Under the pieces are notes generated by a model that was given only the letters and a program-made list of their open reading frames with translations, did no database searches and was not told the origin of the DNA. DNA of 64,000 nucleotides from Rhodospirillum sp. (GTDB lineage Bacteria; Pseudomonadota; Alphaproteobacteria; Dongiales; Dongiaceae): assembly GCA_013822765.1 (NCBI GenBank), contig PNKY01000002.1, positions 434,001 through 498,000 on the forward strand. Reading direction: 5' to 3'. The position numbers were made by a program, and so were the translations under genes. Numbering within the stretch: position 1 is the stretch's first letter; every line of letters starts with the position of its first letter. Below, one piece after another: positions 25,392 to 34,720 of the stretch.

Positions 25392-27125
25392 CTAAGCCGT
25401 CGCCACCAAATGTCCACCGCCCAGGTCGCGGTAATCCACAAAGCTCGGCACATAATCCACCGGGCGGAACGGGCTCGGCACTTCGCCTTCGAGCCGCCGG
25501 CGCGCGAGGCCGCGGCGCGACGGGTCGGGGATCGGCACGGCGGCCAGCAGCTTCTTGGTATAGGGATGCTGCGGGTTGCCGAGCACGTCCCTGGTCGGAC
25601 CGGTCTCGACGATCTGGCCGAGATACATCACCGCGACGCGGTGGCTGATCTGCTCCACCACCGCCATGTCGTGCGAGATGAAGAGGTAGGAGAGGCCGAG
25701 CTCGGCGCGCAGCTTCTTCAGGAGCTCCAGGATCTGTGCCTGGATCGAGACGTCGAGCGCGGAGACGCACTCGTCGGCGATGATGATCTTCGGGTTGAGG
25801 CTGAGGGCGCGCGCGATGCAGATGCGCTGGCGCTGGCCGCCGGAGAACTCGTGCGGATAGCGCGTGATCTGTTCGGGTGTCAGGCCGACGCGCTGGAACA
25901 GGTCGGCCACGCGGTCCTTCAGTTCCGATCCCTTGGCGAGGCCGTGGATGACCAGCGGCTCGCCCACCAGGTCGCCCACACTCATGCGCGGATCGAGCGA
26001 GGCGTGCGGGTCCTGGAAAATCATCTGAACGTCGCGGCGCAATGCGCGCTGCGCGTCGCCGGTGAGGCCCGCCGTTTCCTTGCCGGCCACTTTCACCGAG
26101 CCGGCGAAGGGCGAGAGATGCATGATGGCGCGCGCGGTGGTCGACTTGCCGCAGCCGCTCTCGCCCACCAGCGCCAAGGTCTCGCCGGGCGCGAGGTCGA
26201 ACGAGATCTTCTCCACCGCATGGACGCGCTGCCGGGTGCGATGGAAGAAGCCGCCTTTGACGTCGAATCGCACGATCAGGTCGCGCACGGACAGCACCGG
26301 CTCCGGCTTCGCGCCGTTGCCCGGCGCGTTCCGGCCGTTGGCGAATTTCGGTACGGCGGCGAGCAGCGCTCTGGTGTAGTCGGCCTGCGGCGCCGCGAAC
26401 ACCGACTTGACGCTGCCATGCTCCACCATCTTGCCGTGGCGCATGATGACGACGCGGTCGGCCATCTCCGCCACCACGCCCATGTCGTGGGTAATGAGGA
26501 TGATGGCGGTGCCGGTCTGCTTCTGCAGGTCGCTCATCAGCTCCAGGATCTGCGCCTGGATGGTGCAGTCGAGGGCGGTGGTCGGCTCGTCGGCGATCAG
26601 GATCTTGGGATCGCACGACATCGCCATCGCGATCATGACACGCTGGCGCATGCCGCCGGACAGCTCGTGCGGATACTGCTTCATCCGCCGCCGCGCGTCG
26701 GGAATGCGCACCGAATCCAGAACGGCGATGGCGCGCGTCTCGGCCTCCGTCCCGCCGAGGCCCTTGTGGCGGCGCAGGCCCTCGATCATCTGCGTGCCGA
26801 TCGACAGCACGGGATTGAGGCTGGTCATCGGCTCCTGGAAGATCATCGCGATGTCGTCGCCGCGGACGTCCTGCATCTCGGCATCGGAGAGTGCGAACAG
26901 GTCGCGCCCCTGGAACAGCGCCGTACCGGCGGTGACCCGCCCGCCGGGCTTGGGCAGCAGCCCCATCAACGACAGCGCAGTGACGGACTTGCCCGAGCCA
27001 GATTCACCTGCGATGCAGAGCGTCTCACCGGCATCGAGCGTGAAGCTGAGACCGTCGACCACCGTTGCGGGGCCGGACGGCGTTGCAAAGGCGACGCGCA
27101 GTCCGTCGAGCTTGAGAAGGCTCAA
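25392..27125 (-). CDS. Dipeptide/oligopeptide ABC transporter, fused double ATPase (DppD-DppF type)
   Basis: A 577-residue protein with two ABC ATPase halves that power the permeases of the same operon. Half 1 has GESGSGKS, LSGGMRQR and ILIADEPTTALD; half 2 has GESGCGKS, FSGGQRQR and IIIADECVSALD. Both halves end with the oligopeptide-type C-terminal segment (YTRALLAAVP, YTKKLLAAVP). In the second Walker B the usual Pro after Glu is Cys. I choose a TTG start at 27125 because it overlaps the upstream stop codon (TTGA), giving translational coupling, and the next upstream residues are not ABC-like. Confidence 0.9.
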   Translation of the reverse strand: MSLLKLDGLRVAFATPSGPATVVDGLSFTLDAGETLCIAGESGSGKSVTALSLMGLLPKPGGRVTAGTALFQGRDLFALSDAEMQDVRGDDIAMIFQEPMTSLNPVLSIGTQMIEGLRRHKGLGGTEAETRAIAVLDSVRIPDARRRMKQYPHELSGGMRQRVMIAMAMSCDPKILIADEPTTALDCTIQAQILELMSDLQKQTGTAIILITHDMGVVAEMADRVVIMRHGKMVEHGSVKSVFAAPQADYTRALLAAVPKFANGRNAPGNGAKPEPVLSVRDLIVRFDVKGGFFHRTRQRVHAVEKISFDLAPGETLALVGESGCGKSTTARAIMHLSPFAGSVKVAGKETAGLTGDAQRALRRDVQMIFQDPHASLDPRMSVGDLVGEPLVIHGLAKGSELKDRVADLFQRVGLTPEQITRYPHEFSGGQRQRICIARALSLNPKIIIADECVSALDVSIQAQILELLKKLRAELGLSYLFISHDMAVVEQISHRVAVMYLGQIVETGPTRDVLGNPQHPYTKKLLAAVPIPDPSRRGLARRRLEGEVPSPFRPVDYVPSFVDYRDLGGGHLVATA

Positions 27126-28078
27126 TCCAGCACCACCCGCGGGAAGTAAAGGCTCACCACCCAGTTCGGCATGTCGACGATCTCGCTGATCCTGAGGTCG
27201 GCGCAGACCGAGCACAGCATGTAGGCTTCGATCGCCGACATGTTGTGGCGCTTGGTGAGCAGGTCGATCATGCCGCTGACCGCATTGCGCGCGCCGGTGA
27301 ACAGGTCGGGGCCGATGCCCGTCGTCACGTCGTAACCCTTCTCATCGAGATGGCGCGACACCGGGCCCGGCGTGCGGAAGCGCGGCATCTTGAGTTTGGC
27401 GTCTTTCACAAGGTCGAGCTTGAGCGTCACCTTGTGCTGGCTTTCGATCGCGGTGCCGCACACTTCGCCGTCGCCCTGCGCGGCGTGCGGATCGCCGATC
27501 GAGAACATTGCGCCCTTGACCTCGATCGGGAGGAACAGCTCGGTGCCGATCGACAAATCGCGGATGTCCATGTTGCCGCCGACCTGGCGCGGCGGCACCA
27601 CCGAATGCAGGCCCGCCTCCGCCGGCGCGACGCCGATGGTGCCGCAGAACGGCTTCAGCGGCACCGCCGCCAGCCCGCCGAACATGGCGGGCTGGCTGAG
27701 GCTCGAATCATACTTCCAGATGTGCAGCGCCGGCTCCTTGAACTGGTCCGCCAGCAGGCCGAAGCCCGGGATGTTGGCGGTCCAGCCCCAGCCGCAATTC
27801 TGGAAGCCGAGGAACGTGATGCGCAGCGCATCGCCCGGCTCGGCGCCGTCAATCTCGATCGGACCGAGGGTCGGGTTGATGCGCCCGAAATCCAGCCGCG
27901 CCAGGTCGGCCGCTTTCCAGTCCGGCGTGATCTGGCCGCAGGACGGATCGAGGCAGTCGAATTCCAGCACGTCGCCTGGGGCCGCCTTGGCGACCGGCGG
28001 GAACGCGTTGTTCCAGCCGATATGGTGCTGGTGGCTGTGGATGGAGTGAACCGGCCCGTGCGGATGGTTGTGGCGCAT
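27122..28078 (-). CDS. Acetamidase/formamidase family protein
   Basis: A 318-residue FmdA/AmdA-type amidohydrolase releasing ammonia from short amides. Family features include the His-rich start (HNHPHGPVHSIHSHQHHIGW), PGDVLEFDCLDPSCGQ, GPIEIDGAEPGDALRI, the central GGNMDIRDL and IGDPHAAQGDGEVCGTAIE. GAGGTGA lies upstream of ATG 28078; a GTG three bases earlier is too close to it. The gene sits inside the ABC operon between a binding protein and the ATPase, with which it overlaps, so the transporter very likely imports its substrate or a peptide-like precursor. Confidence 0.88.
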   Translation of the reverse strand: MRHNHPHGPVHSIHSHQHHIGWNNAFPPVAKAAPGDVLEFDCLDPSCGQITPDWKAADLARLDFGRINPTLGPIEIDGAEPGDALRITFLGFQNCGWGWTANIPGFGLLADQFKEPALHIWKYDSSLSQPAMFGGLAAVPLKPFCGTIGVAPAEAGLHSVVPPRQVGGNMDIRDLSIGTELFLPIEVKGAMFSIGDPHAAQGDGEVCGTAIESQHKVTLKLDLVKDAKLKMPRFRTPGPVSRHLDEKGYDVTTGIGPDLFTGARNAVSGMIDLLTKRHNMSAIEAYMLCSVCADLRISEIVDMPNWVVSLYFPRVVLD

Positions 28079-28098
28079 CACGTCACCTCATGCTTGAG

Positions 28099-29700
28099 CT
28101 ACTCGACCCAGACCGCGTCGAACGGGAAGGGCTGGGCGATGATGTCCTGGAACAGGCTGATGTCGCCCTTCAGCCGCTCGGACCGCAGCGAGTAGCGGTT
28201 CGGATTGAACAACGGCACCCAGGCGGCGTCGTTGTCCATGATGTCCGCCATGATCTTGCTCCAGGTATCGAGCCGCTCCTGCGCGCGCGCCGGATCGGTG
28301 ATGGCGTCCGCGGCCTTGGTGCGGGCGTCGATGTTCTTGTTGCAATAGAATGACCAGTTGTAGCCGCCCTCGACGGCCGCACCGCAGCCGAGAATGGGAG
28401 CATAGAAATTGCTCGGGTCGGGGAAGTCCGCGTACCACTCGGTCAAGGTCATGGCCGCCGCGTCTGTCTTGCTCGCGGTGCCGACGAAGGCCGACAGGTC
28501 GAGCCCGCGCAGCTCCGCCGTGATGCCGACCGCCGCCAGATCCTGCTGGATCGACTGCGCCATGCGCGGCCACGGATCGACATTCTGGAAATAGAGCTCG
28601 GTCGTGAAGCCGCCGCCCTGGCCGGCTTCCGCCAGCAGCGCCTTGGCCTTGGCCGGATCGTACGGATAGCCATGATACTTCGGATCGAAACCGCCCATCG
28701 CCGGCGGCAGCACCTGGCCCGTCACGGTGCCGCGGTTGTTCAGCACCTGCACCAGGCGCTGCTTGTTAATCGCCATGTTGACGGCGCGCCGCACGCGCAC
28801 GTCGTCGAACGGCTTGATGTTGAAATTCATCGTCATGTAGTTGGTGTTGAGCTGCCCCGCCGTGACGAACCGGTCCTTGAGGGCCGGGTTCTGCGATACC
28901 TCGGCGTATTTCGCGGGCGGGAAGATCTCGCCCAGGATGTCCGCCTCGTTCTTCTCGATGCGCAGCACAGCCGTCACTGGCTCCAGCCCGAACTGCAGCG
29001 TGAACTTGTCGACGTAGGGCCGACCATCCCTGTTCCAGTCCGGATTGCGCTCCAGGACGATCTGCTGGCCTGGGTTGTAGGCAGTCATCTTGTAGGCGCC
29101 GGTACCGACGGCGTTGTGGGTGAAGTCCGGGCCGAACTTCTCCGCCACTTCCTTCGGCACGGCGAAGGAGAAGTTGAGCGCGAAGACGTGCAGCATGGTG
29201 GCGTTGGGTTCGATCAGCTGGAACACCACCGTGGAGTCATCCGGCGTGGTGATCCCGGACATCTCGGTGACCTTGCCGTCCAGCTCGTCCTGGCATCCGA
29301 TGATGCCGGTAAAGAAGCTCGCGCCGGGCGATTGGGTCTTGGGATTGCAGACACGCTCGATCGAATACTTGATGTCCGCCGCCGTCAGCTTGCGGCCATT
29401 GTGGAACTTCACGCCCTTGCGCAGCTTGAAGGTGTAGGTCTTGCCGTCGGACGAGATCTCGTAGCCTTCCGCCAGGTCCGGCACCAGCTCGCTCGTTCCG
29501 GGCTTGTAGTCCATCAGCCCGTCGAACACTGCCTTGATCGGGCTCCAGCTCTGCACGGTGTAGCCGATCGCCGGGTCCATGGAATCGAAATCGTCCTTGT
29601 AGAGGACAGTGACCTCCCCGCCACGCTTCGGTTCGTCCGCGAGCGCGAGAGACGAGGCGAGCATCAGGCCCGCCATCAAGGGCAGCAGGTAGCGAGACAT
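28099..29700 (-). CDS. Peptide-type ABC transporter solute-binding protein (family 5), second of a pair
   Basis: A 533-residue periplasmic binding protein of the DppA/OppA class. A signal peptide ends near ALA-DEP (about residue 22). Typical landmarks: 'GGEVTVLYKDDFDSMDPA', YTFKLRKGVKFHNGRKLTAADIKYS, and DDVRVRRAVNMAINKQRLV. It is closely similar to the next gene upstream, with NFSFAVPKEV and VGTGAYK matching NFSFVVPKEV and VGTGGYK. The pair implies either two related ligands or one being specialised. It lies 20 bases before the acetamidase gene. Confidence 0.9.
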   Translation of the reverse strand: MSRYLLPLMAGLMLASSLALADEPKRGGEVTVLYKDDFDSMDPAIGYTVQSWSPIKAVFDGLMDYKPGTSELVPDLAEGYEISSDGKTYTFKLRKGVKFHNGRKLTAADIKYSIERVCNPKTQSPGASFFTGIIGCQDELDGKVTEMSGITTPDDSTVVFQLIEPNATMLHVFALNFSFAVPKEVAEKFGPDFTHNAVGTGAYKMTAYNPGQQIVLERNPDWNRDGRPYVDKFTLQFGLEPVTAVLRIEKNEADILGEIFPPAKYAEVSQNPALKDRFVTAGQLNTNYMTMNFNIKPFDDVRVRRAVNMAINKQRLVQVLNNRGTVTGQVLPPAMGGFDPKYHGYPYDPAKAKALLAEAGQGGGFTTELYFQNVDPWPRMAQSIQQDLAAVGITAELRGLDLSAFVGTASKTDAAAMTLTEWYADFPDPSNFYAPILGCGAAVEGGYNWSFYCNKNIDARTKAADAITDPARAQERLDTWSKIMADIMDNDAAWVPLFNPNRYSLRSERLKGDISLFQDIIAQPFPFDAVWVE

Positions 29701-29785
29701 CGCGTTCTCCCTGTTCCTGGTTGTAACGGGCGGGACACCTGATCAAAGGCCCCAGAACGGGACCGGTGGCCCGCCCGCTCGTTGG

Positions 29786-31402
29786 TTACTGCGCGTCGGT
29801 TGCGTAGACCTCGTCGTAGTTGACCGGGATATGGATCGGATCGGCGAAGATGCCTGCCGGTCCCGCGATCCGCGCCGAGTGGATCACATAGGCCTTCTCG
29901 TTGAAGACCGGCGCCCAGGGGGCGTCCGCCATCAGGTCTGTGAAGATCTTGCCCCAGGCGACGGCGCGCTTGTCCGCATCGGCCGGGTTGGTCATGGCGT
30001 TGGCCTCTTCGGCCCGCTTGTCGAGGTCCGGGTTGCAGTACCACGCCCAGTTCCAGCCGCCGTCAACTGCGCCGCCGCAGCCGAGGATCACAGTGTAGAA
30101 GTTGCTGGGATCCGGGAAGTCGGCGATCCAGGCCATGCCGCCCGACCAGATCATCGGCGCGCCATCCTTTTTGCCGCCGGCGGCGATCACGTTGCCCTGG
30201 TCCAGGTTCTGCAGGGTGGCCTTGATGCCGATGGCGGCGAGGTCCTGCTGGATGGCCTGGGCGATGCGCGGCTGCGGATCCGTGTTGGCGACGAAGAGCT
30301 CGGTCTCGAACCCGCCTTCGAGCCCGGCTTCCTTCAGCTTCGCCTTGGCGCCTTCGACGTCGTAGGTGTAGCCCTTGAAGCCCTTGTCATAGCCCGGCAT
30401 GGCGGGCGGCAACGGCTGGTTCGCCGGCACCGCGCGGTTGTTGATGATCTGGACGATGCGGTCCTTGTTGATCGCCATGTTGACAGCCTGGCGGACGGCG
30501 ACGTTGTCGAACGGCTTGATGTTGACGTTCATCGTCACGTAGCCGGTGTGCAGCTGCTCGGCGACGATGACGTTCTCCTTCCACGTCGGATCGTTCATCA
30601 CCTCGGTGAACTTGGCGGGCGGAACGCCGTCGCCAGGAATGTCGATCTCGCCCTTTTGCAGGCGCAACAGGTTGACCACCGGCTCCTGGCCGATCTGGAA
30701 GGTGATCTTGTCGAGATAAGGACGGCCTTGCTTGAAGTAGTCAGTGTTGCGGTCCAGCACGATCGACTGGCCGCTGGTCCACTCCGACACCTTGTAGCCG
30801 CCGGTGCCGACCGGCTTGTGGCCGAAATCCGGGCCTTCCGCTTCGACCACTTCCTTCGGAACGACGAAGGAGAAGTTGAGCGCCATCAGGTGCAGCAGGG
30901 TTGAATCCGGACGGCTGAGCTTGATCGTCACGGTGTGGTCGTCAGGCGTCTGCACGCCGGAGAGTTCTTTCGCCTTGCCTGCCTGGAAATCGTCGAACCC
31001 TTCGAGCGCGCCGTAGTAGCCGGCGCCGGGCGACTGCGTCGCCGGATTACAGGTTCGCTCGAGCGAGTATTTCACATCGGCCGCCGTCATCTCGCGGCCA
31101 TTGTGGAACTTCACGCCCTGGCGCAGCTTGAAGGTGTAGGTGAGGCCGTCGTCCGAAACGGTGACGCTCTCCGCGAGGTCGGGCACCAGTTCCGTCGTGC
31201 CGGGCTTGTAGTCCATCAACCCGTCGAACACGCTCTTGATCACCGACCAGTTCTTCCAGTCGTAGCCGATCGCGGGATCGAGCGTGATGAGATCGTCCTT
31301 GAAGGTTACGGTCATCTCGCCGCCTTGCTTCATGTCGGCAAAGGCGGGCACGGCCGCGATCATCATCGCGGCGATCGAGACGGATGCGAGCAAGCGTTTC
31401 AT
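29786..31402 (-). CDS. Peptide-type ABC transporter solute-binding protein (family 5), first of a pair
   Basis: A 538-residue binding protein. The signal peptide ends at AFA-DMK (residue 22), and the mature part starts 'KQGGEMTVTFKDDLITLDPA'. The family-5 signature YTFKLRQGVKFHNGREMTAADVKYS is present. GGGGAGA lies about 9 bases before ATG 31402; the frame continues upstream only across the permease gene. It follows the two permease genes on the same strand. The tandem with the next gene looks like a duplication. Confidence 0.9.
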   Translation of the reverse strand: MKRLLASVSIAAMMIAAVPAFADMKQGGEMTVTFKDDLITLDPAIGYDWKNWSVIKSVFDGLMDYKPGTTELVPDLAESVTVSDDGLTYTFKLRQGVKFHNGREMTAADVKYSLERTCNPATQSPGAGYYGALEGFDDFQAGKAKELSGVQTPDDHTVTIKLSRPDSTLLHLMALNFSFVVPKEVVEAEGPDFGHKPVGTGGYKVSEWTSGQSIVLDRNTDYFKQGRPYLDKITFQIGQEPVVNLLRLQKGEIDIPGDGVPPAKFTEVMNDPTWKENVIVAEQLHTGYVTMNVNIKPFDNVAVRQAVNMAINKDRIVQIINNRAVPANQPLPPAMPGYDKGFKGYTYDVEGAKAKLKEAGLEGGFETELFVANTDPQPRIAQAIQQDLAAIGIKATLQNLDQGNVIAAGGKKDGAPMIWSGGMAWIADFPDPSNFYTVILGCGGAVDGGWNWAWYCNPDLDKRAEEANAMTNPADADKRAVAWGKIFTDLMADAPWAPVFNEKAYVIHSARIAGPAGIFADPIHIPVNYDEVYATDAQ

Positions 31403-31434
31403 GCGTAAGTCTCCCCAGTCAGTTTTTTGCAGCG

Positions 31435-32355
31435 TTAGCGCAGCTTGATCCTTGGATCGATCAGGGGCGCCACCAGATCGGCGAGCAGGTTCCCCAGAAT
31501 GATCGCACAGGCCGATAGCAAGGTTACTCCCATGATGATCGGTATGTCGATTTGTTGGATGGCCTGCCAGGTCAACTGGCCGATCCCCGGCCAGCCGAAC
31601 ACGGATTCGACGACCACGATGCTGCCCATGAAGTAGCCGATGTCGATACCGACCATTGCGATGATTGGTAGGACGGCGTTGGGCAGGATGTGTACCGAGA
31701 CAATCCGCCAGCGATCGAGGCCCTTGGCGCGCGCCGTCCGGATAAAGTCCTGTCTGAGCACCTCGATGACGCTTGAGCGAGTGACCCGCGCGTACCAGCC
31801 GCCGCCCAGCAGCCCAAGCGCGACCGCCGGCAGGACCAGGTGCTTGAACTCGCCGTAGCCGCCGATCGGGAACCAGCCGAGCCAATAGGCGAAGACATAG
31901 ATCAAGGACAGCGATACCACGTATTGCGGCGTGGAGATGAACATCAGGGCCGTGATCATCAGGCCCTGATCAAGCACTGAGTTGCGCCGGAGCGCGGCAA
32001 TGGTTCCAAGCGTCAGGCCGATCACCAGCTCGCAGAAGATGCCGCCCGCCATCAGCAGCAGCGAAGCGGGCAGGCGGGCTGCCAGCAGGTCGGTCACCTG
32101 CGTGCGCTGCAGGTAGGAGCGGCCGAGATCGCCCTGCAACAGCTTCCACAGATAGCCTGCGAACTGTTCCCAGATCGGCCGGTCAAGGCCGAGCTGCGTG
32201 CGCACCAGGTCGACCTGGTCCTTGGTGGCCGAGCGGCCGGCCACCATGCGGGCGGGATCGGCCGGCAGCATGTAGAGCAGCAGGTACGTGATGGCGGCGA
32301 CACCCAGCAGGATCAAGGCGACCTGGATCAGGCGACGGCCGATATAGGCTGGCAT
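31435..32355 (-). CDS. ABC transporter permease, DppB type
   Basis: A 306-residue inner-membrane protein with six predicted helices (first at about 9-30). The family N-terminal motif YIGRRLIQVALILLGVAAIT and LPADPARMVAG, and the coupling loop RSSVIEVLRQDFIRTARAKG with LPNAVLPIIAMVGIDIG are present. It forms the channel with the DppC partner. Its ATG overlaps the DppC stop codon, giving translational coupling. Confidence 0.93.
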   Translation of the reverse strand: MPAYIGRRLIQVALILLGVAAITYLLLYMLPADPARMVAGRSATKDQVDLVRTQLGLDRPIWEQFAGYLWKLLQGDLGRSYLQRTQVTDLLAARLPASLLLMAGGIFCELVIGLTLGTIAALRRNSVLDQGLMITALMFISTPQYVVSLSLIYVFAYWLGWFPIGGYGEFKHLVLPAVALGLLGGGWYARVTRSSVIEVLRQDFIRTARAKGLDRWRIVSVHILPNAVLPIIAMVGIDIGYFMGSIVVVESVFGWPGIGQLTWQAIQQIDIPIIMGVTLLSACAIILGNLLADLVAPLIDPRIKLR

Positions 32356-33203
32356 CAGTGACGCCCCCGCAAGGTCGGGTCGAGCAGGTCACGCAGCGCG
32401 TCGCCGACCAGATTCACCGACAGCGCGACCAAGGCGACCGCGAAACCGGGGATGAACACGAGCCAGGGGGCGGTCTGGAAATAGGATTGCCCATCAAAGA
32501 CGATGTTGCCCCAGCTTGGATCCGGCGGCCGCACGCCGACACCGAGGAACGACAGGATTGCCTCGAACAGGACGGTCGTGGAGATTCCGAGGGTACCCCA
32601 CACGATGATCAGCGGCAGGAGATGCGGCAGGATGTGTCGGAACAGGATGCGCGCCGTACCGGCGCCGAGTGCGCGTTCGGCGGCGATGAATTCGCGCTCC
32701 GCCAGCGAGGTGGTCTCGGCATAGATCACGCGCGCCACCGGCCCGGTGTTCACCAAGGCGATCACGAGGATGACGTTCTTGATGCTGGGACCCACCAGCG
32801 ACGCGATGACGATCGCGAGGATCAGAGCCGGGAATGCCATCATCAGGTCGGTCGACCGCATCAAGATGCCGCCGACGACGCCACGCAGGAACCCCGCTGT
32901 TAGACCGATCAAGGTACCCGCCATCAGGGCAAGACCGTTGGCGACCAGCCCGATCAGGAGCGAGATCCGAGCGCCATAGAGCATGCGGGACAGGAGATCG
33001 CGGCCCAGCACATCGGTGCCGAACCAGAATTGCTCGCTTGGTGGCAACGGCGAACCATCGGCCGTCATGCCGCCGGGGACCATTTCCTGCGGTGCGTAGG
33101 GCGCGATGAGCGGCGCCGCGAGTGCAAGCACGACGAAGCCGACGGCGACCACCAGACCGACCATCGCCACCCGCCGGCGCATCAACCCGCGCCATACGCT
33201 CAT
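32355..33203 (-). CDS. ABC transporter permease, DppC type
   Basis: A 282-residue inner-membrane permease, the first gene of the operon. Landmarks: WFGTDVLGRDLLSRMLYGAR and the coupling loop TSLAEREFIAAERALGAGTA with LPHLLPLIIVWGTLGI. Gene order C-B-binding-binding-amidase-ATPase is unusual, since DppB usually comes first. The operon promoter should lie in 33204-33502, where I see only a type B repeat and no gene. Confidence 0.93.
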   Translation of the reverse strand: MSVWRGLMRRRVAMVGLVVAVGFVVLALAAPLIAPYAPQEMVPGGMTADGSPLPPSEQFWFGTDVLGRDLLSRMLYGARISLLIGLVANGLALMAGTLIGLTAGFLRGVVGGILMRSTDLMMAFPALILAIVIASLVGPSIKNVILVIALVNTGPVARVIYAETTSLAEREFIAAERALGAGTARILFRHILPHLLPLIIVWGTLGISTTVLFEAILSFLGVGVRPPDPSWGNIVFDGQSYFQTAPWLVFIPGFAVALVALSVNLVGDALRDLLDPTLRGRH

Positions 33204-33385
33204 CTTGCCCGCCCCGTCTCAGCCTGCGTTCTCATCGCGCAGCGGCGCGCAGTCTGCCCGACCGGAGGCATTGCAGGCAAGGGCCGAACCACGCCGCTTT
33301 TTTCAGCCGGACGAGGTGCTTGCCGCCCCTTTTTCAGGCAGGAGGTGCGGGCGCGCGGACGTGCAATCGCTCCGCCTCTCTTTTC

Positions 33386-33467
33386 GTCATCCCGGGCTTG
33401 ACCCGGGATCCATTGTGCCGACGCAGGAGCAGATGATGGGTGGACCCCGGCCCAAGGCCGGGGTGAC
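33386..33467. repeat. Dispersed intergenic palindromic repeat, type B, copy 2
   Basis: An 82-bp element with arms GTCATCCCGGGCTTGACCCG... and ...CCCGGCCCAAGGCCGGGGTGAC, the same plan and length as the 16908-16989 copy. It is the only feature seen between the ABC operon start and the moeA stop. Confidence 0.8.
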
Positions 33468-33502
33468 AGCGGAGAAGCGTGTCGATCGTCGCCTCTGTGA
33501 CG

Positions 33503-34720
33503 CTAGATCGACCAGCACCCGCCGCTGAGGGGGACGATGTCGACCGTATCGCCGGCCTTGGCTTCCGGCGCGTGCGGCTTGCGGACGATCAGGCAATCGG
33601 CGCGGGCAATCAGCGACAGCATCGAGCTGTCCTGCGGGGCGAATGGTGTTGCCACGCGCTGGCCGTCCGCGTTGGTCACCAGGCGCGCACGCACGTAGTC
33701 CTGGCGCGTGTCGTTGGCCGACATGTCCTTGCCCAGCAGCGCAACCTCGCGCGCCGCCTCGACGCCGCTGAGGCCCAGCATGCGCTCGATCGCGGGCTTC
33801 AGGAACAACAGCGCGGTGACGATGGTGGAGACCGGATTGCCCGGCAGGCCAAGCACCTTCAGTGTGTCGAGCGAGCCGAACATCAGCGGCTTGCCGGGAC
33901 GCATCGCGATCTTCCAGAAATCGAGATGCATGCCGCGCTGGGTGAGGGCGGTCTGCACCAGGTCGTGCTCGCCGACCGACGCGCCGCCGGAGGTCACCAG
34001 CATATCGAAGCCGAGGGCGGCCTCGATCGCGCGGTCGAGATCTTCGAGCGTGTCGCGGGCGATGCCGAGATTGACCGGCTCGCCGCCGAACGTGCGCACC
34101 AGCGCGGCCAGGCCGATGCCGTTGCTGCCGATGATCTGCGCCGGCCCGACCGGGTCGCCGGGATTGACCAGCTCGTCGCCGGTGGAGAGCAGGGCGATGC
34201 GCGGCCGCCGCGTCACCTTCAGCCACGGCCGGTTCATCGCGGCGGCGAGACTGATATCGCGCGCGGTCAGGCGGCGGCCGGAATGGATCGCGATGTCGCC
34301 GGCGCGGAAATCGAGGCCACCCTTGCGGATATGCTGGCCAAGCTTGCGGTTGCCTTCGCGCACCGTCACATGCTCGTCGGCCTCGTCGCAATTCTCCTGG
34401 ATCACGACGGTGTCGGCGCCCGGCGGCACCTGCGCCCCGGTGAAGATACGTGCCGCTTCGCCCGCGCCGATCGCGCCGCTGGGCGGCTGGCCGGCGGCGA
34501 TGCGCTGCACGATCTTGAGCGTGGCCGGCAAGGTCTCGACATCGGCGGCGCGCACGGCATAGCCGTCCATCGCGGAAACATCGGCGGGCGGCTGTGTCAG
34601 CCGCGCCTCCAGCGCCTCCGCCAGCACGCGGCCGAGACCTTGGTCGAGCGCAACCATCTCCGCGCCCAACGGGGTGAAAGTGCGCTCGATGCGCTGGATG
34701 GCCTCTTCGACCGAGATCAT
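33503..34720 (-). CDS. moeA: Molybdopterin molybdenumtransferase
   Basis: A 405-residue cytosolic enzyme that inserts molybdate into adenylated molybdopterin, the last general step of molybdenum cofactor synthesis. Signatures: PPADVSAMDGYAVRA (start of the N-terminal domain), GGLDFRAGD, the MoCF-domain motifs LLSTGDELV, GSNGI, VTSGGASVGEHDLV and GLPGNPVS, and a C-terminal beta-barrel domain. The gene overlaps moaC by one base and is last in trpGDC-moaC-moeA, a frequent alphaproteobacterial arrangement. Confidence 0.96.
   Translation of the reverse strand: MISVEEAIQRIERTFTPLGAEMVALDQGLGRVLAEALEARLTQPPADVSAMDGYAVRAADVETLPATLKIVQRIAAGQPPSGAIGAGEAARIFTGAQVPPGADTVVIQENCDEADEHVTVREGNRKLGQHIRKGGLDFRAGDIAIHSGRRLTARDISLAAAMNRPWLKVTRRPRIALLSTGDELVNPGDPVGPAQIIGSNGIGLAALVRTFGGEPVNLGIARDTLEDLDRAIEAALGFDMLVTSGGASVGEHDLVQTALTQRGMHLDFWKIAMRPGKPLMFGSLDTLKVLGLPGNPVSTIVTALLFLKPAIERMLGLSGVEAAREVALLGKDMSANDTRQDYVRARLVTNADGQRVATPFAPQDSSMLSLIARADCLIVRKPHAPEAKAGDTVDIVPLSGGCWSI

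Noticed and set aside
33204..33385. Small plus-strand frames rich in Arg/Pro upstream of the repeat
   Set aside because: No ribosome sites, no domain, overlapping several equally open frames; treated as leader of the ABC operon.
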